Source: Nannochloropsis oceanica
Taxonomy: Eukaryota; Sar; Eustigmatophyceae; Eustigmatales; Monodopsidaceae
Length of the DNA: 64,000 nt
Direction: 5' to 3'
NCBI GenBank assembly: GCA_004519485.1
Contig: CP038106.1
Span: 1,561,501-1,625,500, forward strand
This document shows, piece by piece, positions 22,942 through 33,210 of this stretch (positions within the stretch are counted from its first letter, which is position 1; each line of letters starts with the position of its first letter). Position numbers and translations under genes: made by a program. The notes below the pieces were generated by a model that saw nothing but the letters and a program-made list of their open reading frames with translations, had not been told where the DNA came from and ran no database searches.

Positions 22942-25900
22942 GGGGGGTGCCGTGTCTCCTTTGTCTGCGTCGTCGACCTTTTTCTTTTCCTTTACTCCCT
23001 CCACCCTTTCTCCCACTGCTGCACGCAACGGTTGCGAAATAAATAAAGGTCGCGGAATAAATAACGCTTCCGGAATAAATAACGGCTCCGCAGCCATAGT
23101 CACCAGCAGCAGCAACAGCAGCACCCTCCCCCTCCCCCCTCCTCTCACCCTCCCCCTCCGCCCCCTTCGCACCCGCCGACGTTCACGCCCGAGCGACAGT
23201 ATCCTCCTGCCCTCCACCATCTCCACCCTTCGGAGAAGCAGCAGCATCGGCGATGGAGCTCCCAACGACAGCGACTCCATGTTTTCTCCCATCTCCCTCC
23301 CTACAGATGCTCTCACCGTACCCATCGCATCCGTTTCCTCCATCTGCTCCTCCCTCGTGTCCTCCTCCCCTCCGGCCGCATACCATCACTACCCACCCTC
23401 TTCTTCACTTCCCTCCCACCACTTGCCCCCTCCCCTCCACGACTCATCTTTCGTCTCCGCCGCCGTCAAGCTCCCCCCCTCCCTTCCCCCCTCCCTTCCC
23501 CCCTCCCTCCCCTCTCCCTCCCCCCCTTCCTCCTCCCTCCTCCTCCTCGATCCCTCTCTCACCAGCCTGGAAGACGCTCTTTTGTGGACCGGCGTGGTCG
23601 TATCCTTCCTTTCCCTCTTCCTGTTCCGTGGTGCAAGCGACCCTCTGGTGTGCATGATGGGAGCAGTCACACTCCTCTATACACTCGCACCCCGCGGAGA
23701 TCTGAGAGAAATGTGGGCACAAACCCTCGCTATCGGGGCGTGGGACTACGGTAGAAGGAGGGAGGGTGGGAGGGAGGGAGGGAGGGAGGGAGGGAGGGCG
23801 AGGGTGGGATTGAGGGAGGGGGACGGGGTGGGGGCGATGGAGAAGCTGGCGTTGATGGAGGCGGTGGTCTTAAACAGAGCGGGAACGCTAACAGAGGCTG
23901 TACCTACCTTTCACTCTCTCTCTGTGATGCTCGGCCAGGGTGGGTCGCGGGCGTGGGGAGGACAGGTGGGAGGACTGGAAGGACTGAAGGCCTTGATGAG
24001 GCCCCGGTGGCAGACGCGGCGAAGGATGTCTCCTTCCAGCCAAGTGGAAGGGAAGGGGAGGAAAGAGGGAGGGAAGGAGGGGGAGGACGATAGTGAGGCA
24101 GAGGAGGAGGAGGACAGAAACCGCTTATTGGAGCTGCTGCAGGGCTGGCTGATGACGTCCAGCTTGGGAGATGACGCCATGCGGAAAGAGCAGCACCACC
24201 GTCGAAATCGCCGCCTGGATAGGAGAAAAAGAGGAGGAGGAGGAGGAGGAGGAGGAGGAGACTGCTACTCTCATCTTCCCACGACCCGGGAAAGCATGGT
24301 CCATATCCTTGGAGACATGCTCAATCTCGATAAAGAGTGGGAAGGACTTCATCCCTTCGACCAAGCCCTCTTCTCCGCCTTAGCCTCCTCCTCCCCGGCC
24401 TCCCTCCCTCCCTCCTCGCCCCCCCTCACTTCTCCCTCCTCCGCCTTCTCCCCTGTATTCCACCACGAGCCGCCTCCACCCACGCCGGCGTTGTCCTTGC
24501 AGCCACCCTGTCACACCACCTCCCTCCCGACCAGCACCAGCACCACCGCCAGCACCTTTAGCGACAATGTGGACCCCGGGCATGTTCAGCTCACTCCCCC
24601 TTCTGCCCCTCCCGCCCGCACTCCCTCCCTCCCTCCACGCCCCACCGACCTGCCTCCGGCGATAGTGTCGATGATTCTAGGAAAAATAAGGGGGGAGGCG
24701 CGCCTGGTCTCATACGCTCCTTTCGATCCGCAGGCGGGGTTCGAGGCAAGGACGTTCGCATGGAAGGAGGACGGGAGGGAGGGAGAGGGAGAAGGAGGAG
24801 GAGGAGGAGGAGGGAAAGTGGTGTACAAAACATTTTTTCGCGCCACCCCGGAGGCATTGCTAGCACGGTGTGAGGAGGTGGGAGGGGAGGGGGGAAGCAA
24901 TGAGGACATGAAGAAGGAGGGCGACCTGCAAAATCGGAGGAGCAGCAGCAGCAGTAGCAGCAGCAGCAGGAGGCGTCTCACCCCCGCCCTCCGTCATGAT
25001 CTTTATCAAGCTCTAGCTGAGCTGGCAAGTCAGGACGGATGTACGTTGGTAGGAGTGGCGGTGAAGGAGGAGGATGATACATACGAAGAGCGGCTCGGGA
25101 GGGCGAGGGAGGAGCAGCTGCTGGCTCCTTCCCCCCCTCCCCCTGACATGCCTTTGCCAGCCGGAGAAAAGAAGGGAAAGGAGGGACAGAAGGGGGAGAG
25201 TAAGGAGGAGACAGAGGATGAAGAAGGGAAGGAGGAAGGGGGACAGCCGCAGCTTTCTCGCACGGGGAGTTGGGATTACTATCCTGCGGTTCCCCCCTCT
25301 CTCCGTGGAGGGGGAGGGCGGGAGGTCAGTGGAAGAGGGGGCAGAGGAGTAGGAGACGAGAGGAGAGAGATGTCGGTCATAGGTGGAGTGGGTGCGAGCT
25401 TGGTGAGGGCGACGCCTGAGCGCTTGAAGGGGGCAAGACTTCTGGGAATGTGCGCCTTTGTCCACCCCCTCGTGGAGGGGGTGAAAGAGGCGGTGCAGGG
25501 TTTGAAAGGGAGCGAGGGAGAGAGGGAGGGGAGGAGGAGAAGGAGAAGAAGAGGGAGGAGGAGGAAGGTGGTGTTGGTGACGGGAGAGGGGAAGGAAGCG
25601 GCGGAGGCTCTGGGGAGGAAGGTGGGATTGGTGGAGGAGAGGGAGGGAGGGAGGGAGGGAGGGAGGGAGGTGGTGTGTGCGCCGGAGGTGCAAGGCCCCC
25701 TTCTCTCGCTGATTTTACATGAGGAAGCAAAGGTGTCAGTGATCTGCCGGGCGTCAGGTCAGGATCGAGTGCAGGTGGTTCAGGCGTTAGAAGATGGGGA
25801 GAGGGAAGGGAGGGAAGGAGGGAGGGAGGGAGGGAGAAGGGTGGTGGGTGTGACGGGCAATTTCGCCGCGGCGGTGCCTGCTTTGGAGTGGCCGTCGTCG

Positions 25901-27286
25901 CTGGGAGTGGTGCTGGAGGGACGAGGGATCTACCGACAGACCCCGGGAAGGCAGGGCACCGGTATCATGAGGGAAATAGCCACGGCAATGGCGATATCAA
26001 GCAGGGATGATTCTATGGAGGAGGAGGAGGGAGGAGAAAGAAGAGGAGGGAGGGCCGCGGGGTCATGCCAGCCAGCAGGGCAGGAGAAGAGCAACAAAAC
26101 CCTTCAGTCTTTCCATGCAGTCACTGACGTCGCTAGGCGCGCTGCCGACCTGGTGCTGCTCGAGGGGGACCTCTCCTCCTTCTCCTCCGCCGCTGCCACC
26201 GCCAGGCGCCTCCTACACAATGCCCAAGTTGCTGCCGTCCACACCTTAGCATGTCACTTCTCCCTCGCCCTGCTCTGGTTGCCGTTGTTGTGGCTGGCGC
26301 AGAGGAGGGAGGGAGGGAGGGAGGAGGGGGGGGTGTCGAACTTGCCTCTCGCGCCGGTGCAGGTGTTAGTCCTAGAGGCTTATCGGATGGCCGGGGCCAG
26401 GGCAGCGCTGGCAGGGGGGGAGGAAGTGGAGGAGGAGGAGGAAGAGAAGGAGGAGGATGAAAGGGGCGTGGGAATTTCCGGTAATGCTGCAAATTACCTT
26501 TCATGCGAGGGTACCAGTAGTGCAGTCTCCTTCCCCTCCTTCTCCTCCTTCTCCTCCTCCTCCTCCTCCTCCTCCTTGTCGTCCTCTTCGGCTGCTGCTG
26601 GTCGGCACTTTTTGAGCGCAAGTCACCTCTCTCTCGCCTTTACTGGCATCCTTTCCATTATCACTGCCGTGATTCTTCCTCTTCTCTACAACGAAATGAT
26701 CCTCCCACCTTCCCAAGAAGCCGACAGCTTTCCCTCCCCTTCTCTGCGTCGACAGACTCTGGTCTTTGCCTCTCTCCTCCTCACCCACCCCCTTCTGGCC
26801 CTACACCTTCACAATCCCTTCCGTCCCTCCTCCTTCTCCCTCGGCTGCCCCGATGAGACGGGAATGCAAGGAAAGTTGTTGTGGCCACCCTCTTTAGTCT
26901 GGTTGTTGGTGGTCTGCCTCTTCCTCTGGCTCGTGGCATCAGATCGGCACATTCAGGCGGTCTTCGGCTTTGTCCCCTTGGGACGGGAATTGTGGGGTGC
27001 GGTAGGCCTGTCTGCAGTAGGAGGGACGACGGTTTGGATGGAGGTGGGGAAATGTGGAATCTGGTGCGTGGGAAGGCAGAGGAGAGTGAGGTGGGGGGGT
27101 GGGAGGGAGCGAGGGAGCGCGGGAGGGAGGAGGAAGAGAGGATATGGAACCATGCGGGGGCGGGGAAGTGGTGAAGGAGAGGAAGGAGAAAGAGGAAGAG
27201 GAAGCGTTAATCTTGATGGTGGCGGTGGTAGTAGAATAGAAACTCGTGACTTGGAAGAGCAAGCACCGTTGCTGGTGGGGAGATAG
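21455..27286 (+). CDS. TMEM94-like: TMEM94-like degenerate P-type ATPase family protein
   Basis: One uninterrupted frame encodes 1943 residues from the ATG at 21455 (an upstream in-frame ATG at 21176 is possible). P-type ATPase order is recognisable: N-terminal helices (HALPVAWTLGLSAILLAMC), an actuator-like LPVERVVVGDLLLLSPG, the phosphorylation-loop position, a nucleotide-domain-like KVVYKTFFRATPEALLARCE, hinge-like segments (RKVVLVTGEGKEAAEAL, RRVVGVTGNFAAAVPALEW), TDVARRAADLVLLEGDLSSF, and a C-terminal helix block. The catalytic DKTGT is replaced by NRAGTLT with Asn807, and the hinge TGDG reads TGNF, so acyl-phosphate chemistry looks lost. Human TMEM94 is similarly altered and is reported as an ER magnesium-handling protein. 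Large Gln, Ser, Glu and Pro inserts and REGG repeats coded by GGGA arrays expand the cytosolic loops. Confidence 0.8.
22889..22940 (+). repeat. (CAG)n tract encoding polyglutamine
   Basis: About 17 CAG triplets in frame in the first cytosolic loop of the TMEM94-like protein. Confidence 0.9.
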
Positions 27287-27966
27287 GGAGGAAGAAGTCG
27301 CCAGAGGCACAGCGCGGGGGAGAGAGAGGATGTATTTGGTCCTTGAAGTGCGTAGAGCGGAGATCACAGAGGGATCTATGTGATCTGGTGGAAAGAGAAT
27401 AAATTCTTTTTTTTGGGGGAAAGGCGATCATTTGGTGTCTGTGTTGACGCGCGTGGGGGGAAAAGGAGCAGCAACGTCGTCCTCGTCCTGGTCCTTGTGA
27501 CAGCGAAAGGAGCGGGGGTGCATTCAGAAAAGCCAAGCCCAGGAGAAGTACTCCCAAGCACCATTCAAATTTTAGGTTATATATACATTGGAAAAACGAA
27601 ACTGGATGAATGACATATATATATGAATCATTGATATGTTAATGAAAGATGGCGTGAGGAGTAGCAAAAAGGAGCTCTCCCCTCTGGAGGTTCTCCACCG
27701 CCTGGATAAGCATATTCGGATTTAGATTTAGATGTAGATGTGGATTTCAAACGGAGGAAGTGAAACGAAAGAAAGAAGGAAGCGTGGACCCGGTAGTCTC
27801 AAGAAAATCACAAGGCACGAGTTTTGTTCCTGTTTCGTTGTTCCGTATTGCCAATCCTGCCGCTCCTTCGCTCGTTTTTTGTGTCGACTTTTTTCTCTCA
27901 CATCCTGTCTTATCTCCACAACGGCGTTCTACTCTCCCTCCATCCTCCCTCCCTCACTCTCTCTCC
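27287..27966. other. Convergent 3' spacer
   Basis: About 680 bases between the TMEM94-like and SF1 stop codons. It contains AATAAA at 27398-27403 on the plus strand and AT-rich TATATA runs at 27579-27625. No gene is seen. Confidence 0.5.
27398..27403 (+). terminator. Possible polyadenylation signal AATAAA
   Basis: The hexamer lies 112 bases after the stop codon of the TMEM94-like gene on its strand. Confidence 0.35.
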
Positions 27967-30900
27967 CTAGGCCGTCTCAGGCGGTGGCGGTGGCGGGGGC
28001 GGGGGAGGGGGCAGCCCCCCCGGACCCGAGGGAGGGGGAGGGGGAGGGGGAGGGGGAGGGGGAGGGTAGGCGGCATACATGTATTGCTGGTGCTGGTGCT
28101 GGTGCTGGTGCTGGTACGGTTGTGTGTAGTAAGAGGCAGCCGCGGCTTGTTGACTGTAGAAAGTGGAGTAGTCGTATCCTCCCAAAGAGTTCCCTCCATA
28201 CGAGGCAGCAGGAGCAGCAGAATAAGGATTGTGGTGGTTGGTAGAGTAAGCGTACGTCCCTCCGGCTGCAGCTCCTGTGGCTGCTGCTGTTGTCCCTACT
28301 GCTGCTTCTGATGTTCGATAGTAAGGAGAGGAGGCAGCACTTGGCTGCTGCTGCTGGTGGTGCTGGGGCGCAGAGTGACCTGCCTCGCCTGCTGTCTTTT
28401 GTGCGCCGTAGTAGGAGGAGGAGGACGAGGAGGAAGAGGACGAGGAGGAAGACAAGGCGGGCGCTGAGGGAGGGGCCGGAGATTCCTGACGAGGGGAAGG
28501 GCGGGGGGGAGGAGCACTTGAGGAGGAGGAGGAGGAGGAGGGAGGGGGCCCCTCGCCGAGCTCGGCCATGAAATTGAGATATTCTTGATCTAGAACTTCC
28601 TTGTTCCCGCCTTGGGCTGGAGGGAGGGAGGGATGGAGGAAAGGGATGATTAGGGCCCTGTTTGTGCATGCCAATTTCGTCATTCACCCTTCCATCCTTC
28701 TCTTTTCTGTTTTCCCATCCTTACCTCCGGCTTGGCCGCCCATGCGACAGTCCCGTGTAGGATGCGACGTGTCCCCGCAGATGGCGCACTTCACGTTCAC
28801 CATCTTCACCTGGAGAAGGGAGGGAGGGAGGGACGGAGGGGTGAGGACTTCCATGTTCGGGTTTGTGGGTGGGAGGGAGGGAGGGAGGGAGGGAGGGAGG
28901 AAAAGAGAGCGAACGGAAACTACCTTGGTATTGTGTCGCGTGGGGCATTCAAATTGCCGGTGGCCCTTTTCGCCTGTCGTGCCATTCACGGGTCGGGGTG
29001 TCATGTCAGTCAAAACACCTTCTTGGGTCGGGGTGTCATGTCAGTCAAAAATCCCTCCTTCCCTCCCTCCCTCCCCTTCTCCTGAGCTTGTTGTCTCACC
29101 CCTCCCTCCCTCCCTCCCTCCCTTCATCCCTGCCGCTGCTGCGACTGCTGTTTCACGTACCGCACAAGTTGCAGTACTCCTCCTCTCGAAGCGTGCCGTT
29201 GATCAAGGCCAGCTGCCGAAGTTGCTTTTGGAGGGCGGGAGGGAGGGTGGGAGGGAAGAAGGGATAAGGTATGGATGAAATTACATGCTCCACCGTTGTC
29301 CTCCCTCCCTCTGTCCCTCTCTCCCTCTCCCCCTCTCTCCCTCCCTCTGTCCCTCCCTCCCTCCCTACCTCCATCTTCTGGGAGTTGACTGCGTCGTCGA
29401 TGGGCACCAGGAGCTTGGCCACCATCTCGGAGGCCTGCTCCACCTGGAGGAAGGGAGGGAGGGAGGGAGGGAGGGGACGTGAGATCAGATATCAACAGGT
29501 GCAATCAGGACATTATGTCCACTCCACTTTCCATGGCTTTTCGCGCCCTTTTTCTATCCCTCCCTCCCTCCCTCCGTCCCTCCCTTCCTGCTTACGATGG
29601 CTTCTGTCTCGCCCGTGATGTACACATGAAGGTCGTCGTACTGACAGGGGAGGGAGGGAGGGAGGAAGGGAGGGACGGGCCAGAAATGAGTCCAACGTTG
29701 AGAAAGATCCGAAAAAGGCGCGACAAAGGGAAGGAGGGAGGGACGGAGGGAGGGAGGAAGGGAGGGAGGAAGGGAGGAAGGGAGGCACCTCGTCTTGCAA
29801 GTCTTTGTTTGCGCTGGAGCTGGCCATCCGTCCACGAGCGCCCTCCTTGACCGAACCTTGGGCGGGAGGGAGGGAGGGAGGGAGGGAGGGGAAGGAAAGA
29901 TGATACGCCGAATGAGACGAAACGCCCACGGATGGAGGGGAGGAAGGGAGGGAGGGAGGGAGGGAGGGAGGGAGGGAGGTACCTTTCCCTCGGATGGAGA
30001 TCTTGGCTCCCGTGTCTTTCTCCATTTGCTTTTGGGTGGCCCCGCGCGGTCCGATGATGAGACCGATAAAGTTGTAGGTGGGAAACTCCTGAGGGAGGGA
30101 GGGAGGGAGGGAGGGAAGGAGGGAGATTGAGTGCATGAATGAGAGACAGGGATGATCGCTATTGCAGTGCCTTATCCCCTCCCCTCCCTCCCTGGGAACT
30201 TCGATGAGTACAGATCCCCTTCCCTCACTCCCTCCCTCGCTCCCTACCTTGATGGGGATGTAGAGGCGTCGGGAGGGCTTCTGGCGGACGTAGTCAGCCG
30301 GCGGTCGGAAGAGGGGATTGATCTTAAGGAGGCGTTCAATTACTTCCTGGAGGGAGGGAGGGAGGGAGGGAGGGAGCGTCATAATGGAGGCAAGGGATGC
30401 TTAGGCGATTGGAAGCGGCGAAAGAGGCAAAAAAATCGAGAAGGGGAACAGGGAGAGGCGGAGGGAGGGAGGGAGGGAGGGAGGGAGAGAGGGAGAGAGG
30501 GGGTGTAGACGTACTTGTCGTTCAACCTTGAGCGAGGCCCGCATCCGCTCCTCCCGCGTGTTTTGTCGCTTGCCCTGACTGAGGGTGGAAGAAAGAGAGG
30601 GAGGAGAAAGAGGAGAAAAAGGAATGGAAAAAACAGTGAGAGGAAGGGGACGGAGGGAAAAGAGGGGAAGACGGGGAAGTGAAGAGGACAGTCCGTGTGA
30701 GGAAGGAAAGCAAGGAAGGGAGGGAGGGAGGGAGGGAGGGAGGGAGGGAGGGAGGGAGGGGAGCGTACCCGTCATAGATGGGTGGCGGGGAGGGGGATTT
30801 ATCCGGGTCGCTTTCTTTGGCCAGAGCGTCCATCACCACGGTCGCCTGGGCAGGAATGGAAACGGAAGGGAGGGAGGGAGGGAGGGATAGAAGAGGCAAT

Positions 30901-32340
30901 GCATGAGTGAAAGGTGTTTGATCACAAGGTTGACCTCTGTTCTTCCCACCCTCCGCCCTTTCCCTCCCTCCCTCCCTCCCCTTCCTCCCTACCGTGCGTT
31001 GGTGGATGTTGTCCAGGCGGAGCTGTAGGGCGATGATCTCCTGCAGCGTCTCGGGGTCCAAGGCAGCGCCGGGAGGGGCTTCGGGCTGACTCCACCTGAG
31101 AAGAAGGGAGGTAAGGAGGGAGAGAGGGAGGGGGAGGGAGGGAGGAAGGGAGGGGTGAGTCTTGTGGCAAGGGGCCGACGCTCCCAAAAGACACGCGGGA
31201 CGCAAGTCCTCCTAGGGCGTATGGTCATGCGGTTATTCGTTTCTCTCGCCTCTCCATCGTTGTCCTTATCCCCCATCCGTTGCTTGACATGGCTCCCTAC
31301 CTGGACTTCTTCTTGTTGCCCGCCTCCCCGGTGGCCCCACCCCCATCCCCCCACCGTGAGCGTCGTTTTGACTCTCCTGCTGCTGTTGTTGCTGCTGCTG
31401 TCAGTGTTCCTGTCTCCCCCTCCCCCCCCCCCCACCGGCTCTTGCGCCGCTTCTCTTTTTCCTCCGCTTTCTTCTCCTCATGCTCCTGCTCCTGCTCCTG
31501 CTCCTTCTGCTCTTCCTGCTGCTGCTGCTCCTCCGTCAGGGCGCTAGACGAGCGCCCCCCTCCATTCCCTGCTCCCCCATTCACATGCCTGTCCTCCCCC
31601 CCTACCTCCCCCCCTCCCTCCTTCCCTCCCTCATTCGTCCCAGCAGCTGCCTCGACCACTTCCACTGTCACCTCTTTCTTTGTATCTCCCAAGATACCCA
31701 GCAAGTCCTCCCCGCTGGCCCCTGTGTCCATCCACCGCAGATACAACTTTTGGACCACGCTAAGGAGGGAGGGAGGGAGGGAGGGAGGGAGGGGTAAGGT
31801 GATTGGACCTACTACCGGCACCCACTCCAGCATACCCTATCGAATCCATGACGTGCCCTTCACGTCTTTTATTTCCCCTTTAATTCTTCCCCTCCCCCCA
31901 CCCCCCTTACTCCACCCACCGTGTGTGCTCCCACGTGAGCAGGTCTTGCCAAAACGAAGGGTAGGGTCCGAAGCGCTCCTTGATGCTGTGGGTGTCCAGC
32001 CAAGAAAAGATGAATGAACGGAGATGGAAAATAAGTTACTAGATGATGGGTGAGTATACGAAGACATCCCATCAGGTAGGCATATGGTTTCCTCCCGCCG
32101 CGGACTAGACAAGCTGCATGCTACATCCATACAAGCCGAATGACAAGCAGCCGCCGACCTTTCCTACAACCCGCACGAGTGGCCGTTCCACATGCCCCCT
32201 CCCTCTTTTCCTCTTTACCTGCTCGCCTCCCCCCCATGAAACCAGGTCTTCATCGGGCCGTACAAACTCTGCAACAAGGCCTTTCGTTCCTGCTCCTCCT
32301 CGTAGGCGTACGTGTCTGCATTGCCACCGTCGGACGCCAT
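27967..32340 (-). CDS. SF1: Splicing factor 1 / branchpoint-binding protein
   Basis: Fifteen minus-strand exons keep phase and give 708 residues: 32340..32219, 31985..31920, 31759..31301, 31095..30993, 30845..30769, 30578..30515, 30346..30248, 30088..29983, 29856..29789, 29640..29596, 29443..29369, 29224..29161, 28973..28924, 28809..28725, 28610..27967. Domains in order: an unusual N-terminal extension; SRW-type U2AF-ligand motifs near residues 155-217 (last one KKKSRWSQPE); SF1 helix hairpin; NTREERMRASLKVERQ; a KH-QUA2 region with NFIGLIIGPRGATQKQMEKD and RGKGSVKEGARGR; LINGTLREEE; two CCHC knuckles (CNLCGEKGHRQFEC and CAICGDTSHPTRDC); EYLNFMAELGEG; and a Gln/Tyr/Pro-rich tail ending in polyproline. 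SF1 recognises the branchpoint with U2AF in the early spliceosome. Its own introns are full of TCCC repeats. Confidence 0.95.
30718..30761 (+). repeat. GGGA array in SF1 intron
   Basis: About 11 perfect GGGA units (TCCC in the transcript) directly next to the donor of SF1 exon 5. Confidence 0.9.
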
Positions 32341-33210
32341 GCCTGCGGGAGATAGATGGAAGGGAAGGAGGGGAGAGGGGTGGGCGGTGAGTGGTGATGA
32401 TGAAGAGCGAGGTGACGCAGGCCGCGGCACAATAAAAGCTTGGTGGACCTGCAGTCATCTTTGATACATGTGGTTACGAAAGAGCGTCGTATAGGCGCCA
32501 GTAAGGCCATCGAAGCATGTGATGCCGACGAAAGGGGATGCGATAACAAGAAAGAAAAGACAGGGGGGGGGGGACGATGCCGACACCATGTCGCTGGTGC
32601 TTGCTTCGCTGCGCACACTCGCAGAACACTGGCCACCACATTCCACCCGGCATGCTCTCCACGCCCACACTTCCACTATTACTACAACTACTATTATTGC
32701 AAATTCAGGTGGCGGTCGCGATAGCTGTGGCTGTGCGGCTGCAAATGGATGTATCGCCTGTTTACCACTTCAACTTTATCAGCTTGCCCCGATGCGGTGG
32801 CAGAAGTAGAAAACTGTAATAGAAGGCATATCTGCAGTCCCTCAAACCCTCAATACAGACCTCCCCTCTGTGCACGAACACATACAGGCAGTCTCCTTGG
32901 TCTTGATGGACTTTTGAACGCCACGGCAGCGGCGGTGGCATCTTACCAAGCTCCTTCTGCTCCTCGCCCTTCTGCCTGCTGTGCCTCGCCTCTCCCCGTT
33001 CTTCACCTCACGTAAATGCTCTACCCTCATCTCCGCAGCCCTGCATTCGACGAGTCTATCCATCAATATCCCTGCCATCCTATCACCTGGTGCAGCTTAT
33101 CCTACCGCCGAGCTCCCTCTTTGGCCCTGGCGCGTGCGTACCAACAGCAAGAGGCTGCCGCTATACCCCCCCCCTCCCCCTCTTCCTTCCTTCAACCATA
33201 CCACAAAAGC
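32341..33210. promoter_or_regulatory. Divergent intergenic region (SF1 / U-box-like gene)
   Basis: About 870 bases between head-to-head starts. The frame of the downstream gene is open back to an ATG at 33016, so up to 65 extra N-terminal residues are possible. No other gene is seen. Confidence 0.4.

Noticed and set aside
33016-33210. N-terminal 65-residue extension of the U-box-like protein
   Set aside because: Frame is open from an ATG at 33016, but composition is unlike the rest of the protein, and the ATG at 33211 begins a clear helical segment. Kept as a possibility only.
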